The notes under the pieces are model-generated. The model ran no database searches and had not been told where the DNA came from. It was given only the letters and a program-made list of their open reading frames with translations. From assembly GCA_003135575.1 (NCBI GenBank), contig PLCG01000097.1:17625-35735 (forward strand): a stretch of DNA of 18,111 nucleotides, written 5' to 3'. This DNA comes from Nitrososphaerota archaeon. GTDB lineage: Archaea > Thermoproteota > Nitrososphaeria > Nitrososphaerales > Gagatemarchaeaceae. Position 1 is the stretch's first letter; each line of letters opens with the position of its first letter. Positions 7,174 through 13,495 of the stretch are shown here, piece after piece. The translations under genes were made by a program, and so were the position numbers.

Positions 7174-7228
7174 CGCACCAGCGAGCGTGTTTTCAAGGTC
7201 CTGTTAGGCTATGGCGGAGTCTTGCTGA

Positions 7229-8740
7229 TTGGATAAGAAGGACGACAGACGGCGTTTTCTGCGTCTAGGCCTTGGAGTCGCAGGCGCAGGCCTCTTCTCA
7301 TTGGGACTGGGCGACCTCCTTAATCCGAGCTTATTGGGAGGGGCGCCGCCGACAGGAACCAACTCCACCTCAACCACAACTTCGGGAACCAGCACGGGAT
7401 CAGCGTCGTCTCAGCTATACTCACCTCTTCCCGATTACCAGGATTTCCTGAGCTGGTTGCACTCGGTTTCCGGCCCCTACGCGGGAAAGAACTTGAACAT
7501 CACTCTGCAAGCCGAATTCACTCCGTACGCCGCCCAGCGTATCGACAGCGACTTCAGGAACGCCACGGGGATTAGGGACCAGTACTCGATAAAACCCTAC
7601 GCCCTGCAGCTTCAAGACGTCTCCCTCATGTTCAGCACAAAGAGCTCCACATACGACGCCTACAGCTTGGACGTGGAGAACCTTGGCGTCTTCCCGACCC
7701 ACTCAATCTCCCCATATCAGCTGGCACAAGATTACCCCCAGCTGACATATCCCAACATCAATTTCGACGATTTCAACCGGCAATGCTGGGACAGGATTGC
7801 AACCTATCCTCCTGACCTATCGGGCGGGAACGGAGGAAATTCCGCGAGTACCGTAAAGGTTCTTCCCTTCGACACCCCGACTCTCATCCTCTTCTACAGG
7901 AAGGACATCTTTCAGCAACTTGGGCTAAGCCTTCCAAAGACATGGGATGATCATTTCGCAAACGCCAAAGCAATCCAAAAGTCTGGGCTGACTCCGTTCG
8001 GATCGGTAAGCATGGCTGGTCCCGACGTCTCAATCATCTACGAATTCCAAGCGCACCTCAGCAGTTTCGGAGGCGTCCTCTGGCAATTTGATGGCAACAC
8101 AATCATCCCGGCAATGAACAACGACAAGGCCATTGCTGCGCTCGAGAACTTTGTCAGGTTCCAGCCCTACTCCGACCCTGGTTCCTCCTTCTTCACGTGG
8201 GACGACGTGTTCAACTCAGTTTCTCATAGATCGGCCGGGACAGGATTGCTCTGGGACGGGTACGCATCGTGGATGAACGACTCCCAGCGGTCGTTGGTGC
8301 CCGGCCTTGTCGGTTATGCGACGAACCCGGCAGGCCCCCAGGGATCATTCCACCCCTTCGCTGGGTCGGGGGTCGGCGTCTCGAAGTACACGAAGAACCC
8401 TGAGATGGCCTGGCTATGGATTCAGTGGGCAACCGCCAAAGGAACGCAAGAAGCTATGATTCTCGACCAATATCACGTGTATCCCACTAGGTCCTCAGCG
8501 ACCGCTTCACCGCAGGTTTCAAGTCAGCTTGGCAATAGCGCCCTAGCCAATGCCAACCTGACCGATCAGATTTGGAAATCAGGCGCAGTTACGACGTTAA
8601 TTGGGTTCCCGCTTTGGCTACAGGCATCCACAATCCTCGGCGCGGCATTAAACACGGCATGGACTGGGGCTTCGACGCCCGCTAACGCCCTAGCCTCGGC
8701 ACAGACGAAGCTCGAACAAATCGGGAAGCTGTCGTTCTAA
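7229..8740 (+). CDS. Tat-exported ABC transporter solute-binding protein, sugar type (family 1)
   Basis: A 503-aa extracellular solute-binding protein, probably for sugars or oligosaccharides. The N-terminus is a twin-arginine signal (DRRRFLRLG at 6-14, then a hydrophobic stretch to about 29), a Ser/Thr linker at about 42-60, and then the binding-protein fold. Typical family features are the hinge-like VKVLPFDTPTLILFYRKDIF segment, LPKTWDD, the WDGYASWM segment, and AWLWIQWATAKGTQEAM near the C-terminus. No lipobox Cys is present, so it may be anchored by an uncleaved signal or held by a partner. The start is TTG, directly after an in-frame TGA (7226-7228). Its stop codon overlaps the ATG of the next gene (TAATG), so the two are co-translated. 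No permease genes adjoin. A MalK-type ATPase gene lies about 4.8 kb to the right on the same strand. Confidence 0.88.
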   Translation: MDKKDDRRRFLRLGLGVAGAGLFSLGLGDLLNPSLLGGAPPTGTNSTSTTTSGTSTGSASSQLYSPLPDYQDFLSWLHSVSGPYAGKNLNITLQAEFTPYAAQRIDSDFRNATGIRDQYSIKPYALQLQDVSLMFSTKSSTYDAYSLDVENLGVFPTHSISPYQLAQDYPQLTYPNINFDDFNRQCWDRIATYPPDLSGGNGGNSASTVKVLPFDTPTLILFYRKDIFQQLGLSLPKTWDDHFANAKAIQKSGLTPFGSVSMAGPDVSIIYEFQAHLSSFGGVLWQFDGNTIIPAMNNDKAIAALENFVRFQPYSDPGSSFFTWDDVFNSVSHRSAGTGLLWDGYASWMNDSQRSLVPGLVGYATNPAGPQGSFHPFAGSGVGVSKYTKNPEMAWLWIQWATAKGTQEAMILDQYHVYPTRSSATASPQVSSQLGNSALANANLTDQIWKSGAVTTLIGFPLWLQASTILGAALNTAWTGASTPANALASAQTKLEQIGKLSF

Positions 8741-9468
8741 TGGAAAGCGAGCACACAAAAACTCACTATAGGAAAGCAGGGCAGGGTAACCGGGCCACGA
8801 AACTCCGAATGCGGCTCTCCTTGCCCATTCTTCTGGGCCTAATCTTGCTGATTCCCGTCCAAGTAGGCAACTCAGCAGTCGGAACTAATTCGGGCACGAC
8901 AAAGCTCTCCAACACGCTTCAATACGGGAATACGGCGTACTCCGTTGACTACTCGTATCCTTCGGTCGCACAAGTGGGAAAGAACATGACTATCACAGTA
9001 TTCTTGCACGTCGATGCGCTGACTGGATTGGCCGAGTACATTATCAGTTACCAAGTCCGTGCGCAAGTCTCAATCGGAACGCAGAAGACGATCGTCGGGT
9101 CTGTCATCGGCACGCTCGCAGACCCGAATCTGTATCCAGGGTCCGTTTGGGGGCCAAAGAACATAACCATACCGTTGACAGCGAACAACACGGAGCTTGC
9201 CACAGGAAAGTCTGCCAATGCCTCGGTGCTCATCACGGTTGACGACACCATAAAATATGGAGGCCAAATTAGCACCTACATAACCGAGCCGGCAATGGAG
9301 GGAGGTGCCGGGACCTTTGTTATTCAGAACGGCCCAATAACTTCGAGCACCACCAGCGGACAAGGCAATGGCCAGAGCTACATTCCTTACGCTCTTCTAG
9401 CCACGGGCGCAATTCTCATGATATCCGCGGTCTTCCTACCCCGAAGGCCCGGCGCTGCCAAGAACTAA
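8740..9468 (+). CDS. Anchored surface protein coupled to the solute-binding protein
   Basis: A 242-aa protein of unknown function. A positively charged N-terminus precedes a hydrophobic signal segment (about 26-42). The exposed middle is beta-rich and resembles a single Ig-like or cohesin-like sandwich, with several N-x-S/T sites. A short Ser/Thr/Gly linker leads to a C-terminal helix (about 214-233) and a basic tail (PRRPGAAKN). The ATG overlaps the stop of the solute-binding gene (TAATG), which indicates strict co-expression, so it may hold the binding protein at the membrane or form a substrate-capture unit with it. That role is inferred from position only. It ends 54 bp from the convergent ABC-2 permease gene; that gap shows only an AT-rich patch and no clear terminator. 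Confidence 0.75.
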   Translation: MESEHTKTHYRKAGQGNRATKLRMRLSLPILLGLILLIPVQVGNSAVGTNSGTTKLSNTLQYGNTAYSVDYSYPSVAQVGKNMTITVFLHVDALTGLAEYIISYQVRAQVSIGTQKTIVGSVIGTLADPNLYPGSVWGPKNITIPLTANNTELATGKSANASVLITVDDTIKYGGQISTYITEPAMEGGAGTFVIQNGPITSSTTSGQGNGQSYIPYALLATGAILMISAVFLPRRPGAAKN

Positions 9469-9522
9469 AGCTGAAATTTTCTTCAAGCTTCAGGCCACAC
9501 GGCGACTTTGCCGCGTTCGGAT

Positions 9523-10458
9523 CTATGCCGCGTCTTGGTGTCTGAAAATTAGGAATCCTGCAGCGAAGGTGAGGGTCACCCAGAGAATCACGGAGATGAG
9601 GACATATTCGAAGGAGTTGCCGCGAAGAACGTGCTGAACGACTAGAGCGCTGTTTGTCACTTGGCTTGCCCCCAACCCGCCGCCGAAGACAGTTAGCAAG
9701 CGGGACGACTCGACGGGGTCAAGGAGCACGACTGCGAGGGCGGGAACGGCCCCAAGCTTGAGGCTGACGGAAATCACCAACTGGTCGAGGCTGGACACTA
9801 CGGCGAGGATGAACCAGACCATGATGCCGACGCCCATCGCGGTTGCCTTTCTCTTGGAGAATTCTGAGATTATCAGCGCGATGCCTAGCATCACCGCGTT
9901 GAGCATCCCTGCGAACAGCATGATGAGTATGATTGGAGCGTATGCCGCCAGGTGCTGCGTATAGACTATAGCGGCTGCCCCACCAAAGCCGATCACTATC
10001 ACGGCGGTAGTCGCGAGGAGCAATCCGATTGACCTTCCAAAGAAGAACTCGGCCTTTGTCACAGGGTTCGAGAGTAGGTACTGCAGGGTTCCTGACTCCC
10101 TTTCATCCACGATCGACACCGATCCGACTGGCAAAGGCAATAACGGGATTAGGGGAAACGAGACCGAAATGAGCGACGCAAGAGTTGACGGAAGGTATTC
10201 TGGAGGGAGATTCCCGGCCGAGGCGAGGTAGAGGTCAGGGATGTCGACGGCCAATAGGAAGAATATGAACGCGAAGAGGAGTAGCCACTTGGTCCTTATT
10301 GCTTCCCTGAAGGTGAATGACAGAATCCCCCAGATGCCTCTGACATTCATGGACCTTAGTCGGCCGCGCATACCAAGAGCAATAGTCGAGATTCCGAAGA
10401 CCGCTGCGATGGCGACTATGGCGTAGAAGATGTTCGGGTCGACGGCGCTTGAGGCCAT
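9523..10458 (-). CDS. ABC-2 type transporter permease (NosY-like)
   Basis: A 311-aa polytopic membrane protein, the permease of an ABC-2 exporter. Hydrophobic segments lie near residues 11-29, 58-72, 92-116, 142-165, 172-197, 208-222 and 285-304. The cytoplasmic motif DERESGTLQYLLSNP with a following KAEFFFGR (118-142) and the DPVESSRLL motif (247-255) are typical of the NosY/ABC2_membrane group. In other organisms NosFY helps mature the copper site of nitrous oxide reductase, but the family is broad and no NosZ or NosD is seen here, so the substrate is unknown. The first about 35 residues form an extra helix ending in MRGRLRS that resembles the C-terminal anchor of the PQQ dehydrogenases. 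The gene starts 3 nt after the ATPase stop, so the two are one operon. Confidence 0.88.
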   Translation of the reverse strand: MASSAVDPNIFYAIVAIAAVFGISTIALGMRGRLRSMNVRGIWGILSFTFREAIRTKWLLLFAFIFFLLAVDIPDLYLASAGNLPPEYLPSTLASLISVSFPLIPLLPLPVGSVSIVDERESGTLQYLLSNPVTKAEFFFGRSIGLLLATTAVIVIGFGGAAAIVYTQHLAAYAPIILIMLFAGMLNAVMLGIALIISEFSKRKATAMGVGIMVWFILAVVSSLDQLVISVSLKLGAVPALAVVLLDPVESSRLLTVFGGGLGASQVTNSALVVQHVLRGNSFEYVLISVILWVTLTFAAGFLIFRHQDAA

Positions 10459-10461
10459 GGG

Positions 10462-11379
10462 CTACTTGTTGCTCCCTGGCGCCCCGCCGGCTGCAAGCAG
10501 CTTGACGTACTCTGACTCTATCTCGCTCCGTTCCACGAGGAGGTCAGTGATGTCGAACGAGCTGTTGAGGAGGTTCTTCAACACACCCAGCTTGGTAGTG
10601 CTGGGCACCGCTGCCCTCAGCCACTCCCCTTGCAAGTCGAAGTCGACCGCCCCTTGGCTCTTGAGCAAGTTGCTGACGCTCTCAGCGTCCGCTCCCTTCA
10701 CACGGACGTATATCGTGTCGTTGACGGCCAGCCGTGTAAGTAACTCTTCAGGCGGGCCCCTGGTGATGACTCTTCCGTGATCTATTACCATCACCTCGCT
10801 CGCGAGCTCACCGAGGCCGGTCAGATGGCTGGTCGTGATCATGGTCTTTCCTGCCGCGAGCAGAGACCTCAGCAGTTTTTGGAACTCGAGCTGTCCTCGG
10901 AGGTCGATGTTGCTGGTCGGTTCGTCCAGGAGCAGGAGCTTGGGGTTGCCGATCATTGCCAGGGCGATTCCCAACCTCTGCTTCATTCCGTCAGAGCAAG
11001 CCCTAACCCGTCTCTTCCTCGCTTCCCAGAGGTTCACTAGCTTTAGCTTCTCCTCGATTTGCTCTGTCCCGAGGTTCTTCAACCGCGTGCTGAGCACTGA
11101 GTGGTCGTAGATCGTAAGGCCCTCGTAGAATGCGTAGTTTTGCGGGACGTAACCGATGTTCCTCTTGGCGCCCCGGGGGTCCTTGTTGACGTCTATCCCG
11201 TTAATCTCGATTCGGCCCTTGAAGTTCAGGATGCCCATCATCGACTTGATGAGCGTGGTCTTCCCGGCGCCGTTGGGACCCAAGATGAGGAGATGGGAAC
11301 CGCGCTTGATGTCCATGGTCAGCGGGTATAAAGCAGTGAACTTGCCGTACCTTTTCTCCACATTCTCGATTTTCACCAT
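10462..11379 (-). CDS. ABC-2 type transporter ATP-binding protein (NosF/CcmA-like)
   Basis: The cytoplasmic ATPase that powers the adjacent permease. From ATG 11379 it is 305 aa, usual for the family: Walker A GPNGAGKT (34-41), Q-loop Q80, signature CSDGMKQ (128-134, a variant of LSGGQ), Walker B LLLLDEP (148-154, catalytic E153), D-loop SNID, H-loop H185, then a C-terminal accessory domain of about 90 residues. The start is uncertain. TTG 11481 would add 34 residues (with a CSHC motif) and overlap the upstream stop as TTGA, implying coupling. TTG 11418 lies 34 nt from a TATATA (11446-11452) and could be a leaderless internal start. I chose the ATG because the family core begins there. The operon order is two-helix protein, ATPase, permease. 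Confidence 0.9.
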   Translation of the reverse strand: MVKIENVEKRYGKFTALYPLTMDIKRGSHLLILGPNGAGKTTLIKSMMGILNFKGRIEINGIDVNKDPRGAKRNIGYVPQNYAFYEGLTIYDHSVLSTRLKNLGTEQIEEKLKLVNLWEARKRRVRACSDGMKQRLGIALAMIGNPKLLLLDEPTSNIDLRGQLEFQKLLRSLLAAGKTMITTSHLTGLGELASEVMVIDHGRVITRGPPEELLTRLAVNDTIYVRVKGADAESVSNLLKSQGAVDFDLQGEWLRAAVPSTTKLGVLKNLLNSSFDITDLLVERSEIESEYVKLLAAGGAPGSNK

Positions 11380-11477
11380 CGGAGAGTCAGAGACAGTCGA
11401 GGTAGAAAGTTGCTGCAATCGGTTGGCTTGGCCATCTTCGTCGGCTATATATCGGTTGAGGCAGTGACTGCAAATCC

Positions 11478-11738
11478 TCAATCATCGTTGCTTGCCGAAA
11501 CGACCACGACCATCACGCCGAAGAGCGCGAAGAGCCCACCGGATGCGCAAGCTATTCCAAACCACAATAGAGCGGAGCTGGTTCCGCTGAGCGGACTCAA
11601 GGGCGCGGCGGGCATGCCTGCGAGGGGATAGACAGTTACCGCGACGTAGAAGAGAAATCCGAGCCCGAAAAGCGCAGGCGCGAGGAGCTTCAACCTCCTT
11701 ATCGCTGACTCTCTGTTCCTCTCCGCACTTCCAGGCAA
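11478..11738 (-). CDS. Small two-helix membrane protein at the head of the ABC-2 operon
   Basis: An 86-aa protein of unknown function with a basic N-terminus (ERNRESAIRRLK), a helix at about 17-40, an extracytoplasmic loop rich in Pro, Ala and Ser, a second helix at about 54-80, and an acidic end (SNDD). The reading frame stays open upstream to 11933, but those codons look non-coding, and a TTAAAAT box lies 33 nt before TTG 11738, so I take that TTG as a leaderless start. Its stop codon overlaps a TTG (as TTGA) in the frame of the ABC ATPase, which places it as the first gene of the exporter operon. It may be an accessory subunit of the exporter. Confidence 0.6.
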   Translation of the reverse strand: MPGSAERNRESAIRRLKLLAPALFGLGFLFYVAVTVYPLAGMPAAPLSPLSGTSSALLWFGIACASGGLFALFGVMVVVVSASNDD

Positions 11739-11764
11739 TCCTGCCAGCGTCAGCCACGGGGTCA

Positions 11765-11771
11765 ATTTTAA
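11765..11771 (-). promoter_or_regulatory. TATA box for the ABC-2 exporter operon
   Basis: TTAAAAT on the minus strand (in GGTTAAAATTG), 33 nt before the TTG at 11738. The divergent TATA box of the pilin-like gene lies about 25 bp away. Confidence 0.5.
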
Positions 11772-11795
11772 CCGATTGCATGGGCATTTGCATAT

Positions 11796-11802
11796 TTTAA
11801 TA
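11796..11802 (+). promoter_or_regulatory. TATA box for the pilin-like gene
   Basis: TTTAATA begins 30 nt before the GTG start at 11826, fitting a leaderless transcript. Confidence 0.55.
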
Positions 11803-11825
11803 AGGACGTTCGAGCATGTTTCCAC

Positions 11826-12404
11826 GTGAATCGCACCGCTCTTTCGCCCGCGCTTGCAGTCTTGGTGGTGATTGTCGTCGCTGGAGTAGGCGCGACCGCA
11901 TACTATCTTGGCGTAATGCTTCCAGGCGAGCAAACTAGCACGACAACTCTGATTACATCTTCGATGTCATCGAGCAGTAGCTCCATGACGCCCTCCGCTT
12001 CTATGCCCAGTAGCACGTCCTCCTCATCGACCCAGACCAGCTCATCAGCTTCATCGGCTCATGCGAATTTGCAAGTTGTTACCTCTCGCCTCTCCCACAA
12101 ACTCGGAGGCAATTCTCTCGGGGCCACGTGCGGCTCCGCGATGCCAGCGCCAGGAGCATCCTACCTCCAGGTGACCAACAACGGCACCGCCGCAGCGGAT
12201 GTTACCGGGATTAGCATCAGCTACGTGGAGATGATGACATCCTCTGGAGCTCCCTCCAATGACTGCCTAGTCGGAGTCGGCGCTACCGAATACATCACGC
12301 TGACCGGAGTAGGAGCGGACCCCACGGACGCTGGGATTCCGTACACCCTCACCATCATTGCGACCACTGGTGCGTACGCAAATGCCAACGGAACGTTCGG
12401 CTAG
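11826..12404 (+). CDS. Type IV pilin-like / anchored surface protein
   Basis: A 192-aa secreted protein. The N-terminus (NRTALSPALAVLVVIVV, residues 2-18) resembles the archaeal type IV pilin N-terminal domain: a short basic start, Ala-x-Ser-Pro, then a long hydrophobic helix (about 7-28). It is followed by a Ser/Thr-rich stretch (about 37-78) and a small globular domain (about 80-192) with two Cys (C102 and C147) that could pair. It may be a minor pilin processed by a prepilin peptidase, or simply a surface protein with an N-terminal anchor. No pilus ATPase or platform gene is nearby, so assembly into a pilus is uncertain. The start is GTG, 30 nt from a TATA box, implying a leaderless mRNA. 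It is divergent from the ABC-2 operon. Confidence 0.75.
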   Translation: MNRTALSPALAVLVVIVVAGVGATAYYLGVMLPGEQTSTTTLITSSMSSSSSSMTPSASMPSSTSSSSTQTSSSASSAHANLQVVTSRLSHKLGGNSLGATCGSAMPAPGASYLQVTNNGTAAADVTGISISYVEMMTSSGAPSNDCLVGVGATEYITLTGVGADPTDAGIPYTLTIIATTGAYANANGTFG

Positions 12405-12505
12405 TCGATCTTGACCGACGACGTTAAGTCCATGCGCGAGTTTGGGATGGCCACTCTGAATCAATCTTCTAACGGTCTGACGTGTTTGAATGGAGCTGAA
12501 TCGTA

Positions 12506-12901
12506 GTGAAAGACTACAAGCCGTCCAAGGCACGGAAAGGAGATCCGTCACGTCTCCGCATTTCGCTCGTCGTAATCATCGTGGTCGTCCTGATAGTCGT
12601 CTCACTCTTCTACTATTCGCGCACTCCTACTTCCAACGTCGTGTATTGCGGAATCCTCCAATACGCTGTCTTTACCGCGCTATCGATCACGGCCGGCCAT
12701 ACTTTCACGCAGAACCACACGATAAGCACGATGGTGACATACGTCACCACCACGAACGTGTCGGGCGCGATAGGGCGCACGATGTCCAACTCGTCAACGT
12801 CATCGGTGTCTGGATATCAGGCGGGCGTCGAAACAATCTGCAGATACATTTCGACTCCTTCCTCCACCCCCATCGCCAACTCGACCACCACCACCAAATA
12901 A
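12506..12901 (+). CDS. Single-pass surface protein of unknown function
   Basis: A 131-aa protein. The N-terminus is strongly basic (MKDYKPSKARKGDPSRLR), followed by a helix at about 19-37 and an exterior domain of about 90 residues rich in Thr and Ser with two Cys (C48 and C112) and several N-x-S/T sites, ending in a Thr tail. The start is GTG; GGAG at 12492-12495 lies about 10 nt upstream and could serve as a ribosome binding site. No clear TATA box is seen in the 101 bp after the pilin-like gene, so the two may form one transcript. The layout (cytoplasmic basic tail, anchor, Cys pair, Ser/Thr region) parallels the preceding protein, but I see no sequence homology. Confidence 0.65.
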   Translation: MKDYKPSKARKGDPSRLRISLVVIIVVVLIVVSLFYYSRTPTSNVVYCGILQYAVFTALSITAGHTFTQNHTISTMVTYVTTTNVSGAIGRTMSNSSTSSVSGYQAGVETICRYISTPSSTPIANSTTTTK

Positions 12902-13001
12902 CGACATGCTAGGAATGACGGCGCCTGATTCCTGGGACCGAGTTCTCGCTTCATGACAAGGGTCCAGATAACAACAGCCCAGTGTCCGTCTTCGTGCCAT
13001 T

Positions 13002-13214
13002 CTACGGCGCTTGCATCGGCTTTCTGAGCATGCTGACCGCGCCCGCAACCACAGTTATCGCAAAGACGATTAGCAACAAGACCCCCGGAAGATAGGCCAC
13101 ACCCCAGAAGAACGGAGCTTTGATCGAGATGTAAATGAAGGCGGCGCCGACGAACAGCGAGGACACGGCGAATGCGAACAAGAAAAGCGGGTTCTTCAAG
13201 AGCGGGCGTCCCAA
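13002..13214 (-). CDS. Small two-helix membrane protein
   Basis: A 70-aa hydrophobic protein of unknown function. It has a basic N-terminus (MGRPLLKN), helices at about 9-30 and 37-61, a short loop (KAPFFWG) and a basic end (RKPMQAP). The start is taken as TTG 13214, about 35 nt from a TTTTAAG-type box, consistent with leaderless starts elsewhere in the window. It stands alone on the minus strand, divergent from the MalK-type ATPase gene. The 100 bp between its stop and the gene ending at 12901 shows nothing recognisable. A larger overlapping frame on this strand has no membrane-protein character and looks like a shadow. Confidence 0.55.
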   Translation of the reverse strand: MGRPLLKNPLFLFAFAVSSLFVGAAFIYISIKAPFFWGVAYLPGVLLLIVFAITVVAGAVSMLRKPMQAP

Positions 13215-13243
13215 GAATTTCGCTTGTCGCCACTGTCTCTCTT

Positions 13244-13250
13244 CTTAAAA
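13244..13250 (-). promoter_or_regulatory. Possible TATA box for the small membrane protein
   Basis: On the minus strand an AT-rich AAATTTTAAGAAG lies about 30-36 nt before the TTG at 13214. Confidence 0.4.
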
Positions 13251-13313
13251 TTTCTTCTGCCGGCAGTGTCGATACGTAGCTGAAGAGCAACATGGCTTCA
13301 TTCCCTCTCGCGG

Positions 13314-13329
13314 AAGCACCGCGGTGCTT
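13314..13329. promoter_or_regulatory. Perfect 16-bp palindrome, probable operator
   Basis: AAGCACCGCGGTGCTT is a perfect dyad with no spacer. It ends 20 bp upstream of the plus-strand TATA box at 13350-13356, the same offset as the palindrome before PQQ dehydrogenase paralogue 2. It may bind a dimeric regulator of the ABC ATPase gene. Confidence 0.5.
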
Positions 13330-13349
13330 TCGACGCGGAGCGACAAAAG

Positions 13350-13356
13350 TAAAATA
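13350..13356 (+). promoter_or_regulatory. TATA box upstream of the MalK-type ATPase
   Basis: TAAAATA. The expected transcript start near 13380 gives a leader of roughly 115 nt before the ATPase ATG at 13496, and that leader contains a 31-codon ORF. The 281-bp stretch 13215-13495 otherwise holds only the divergent TATA-like box and the palindrome. Confidence 0.5.
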
Positions 13357-13396
13357 GGTCTAAGGAGCGCCTTCGATAGGAAACACCGAAGCCAGG

Positions 13397-13492
13397 ATGT
13401 TTGTCAAAACCTTCTTCGATGCAAAGGCAAGGAGTTTCGGCGTTTCGACCATCGCTGGCATCCCTCAGCTCCCTCGAGTTCCGGAGACATAG
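13397..13492 (+). CDS. Possible 31-aa leader ORF before the MalK-type ATPase
   Basis: ATG 13397 opens a 31-codon frame ending in TAG at 13490-13492, 3 nt before the ATPase ATG. The peptide begins MFVKTFFDAKARSFG and ends in a Pro-rich segment; I do not recognise it. It would start about 16 nt after the predicted transcription start, with no clear ribosome binding site. It could be a small translated leader, the remnant of a truncated gene, or chance. Confidence 0.3.
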   Translation: MFVKTFFDAKARSFGVSTIAGIPQLPRVPET

Positions 13493-13495
13493 GCG

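Noticed and set aside
7211..7240. TGA at 7226 read as selenocysteine, fusing the mini-ORF to the binding protein
   Set aside because: No SECIS-like structure was recognised and a signal-peptide N-terminus needs no Sec; a plain stop followed by a TTG start explains the data.
11380..11481. N-terminal CSHC extension of the ABC ATPase as a zinc-binding domain
   Set aside because: Only two Cys are present and the extension is not typical of the family; it depends on an uncertain TTG start.
11739..11933. Upstream extension of the 86-aa membrane protein to 11933
   Set aside because: The extension overlaps the divergent promoter and the start of the pilin-like gene, and its residues look non-coding.
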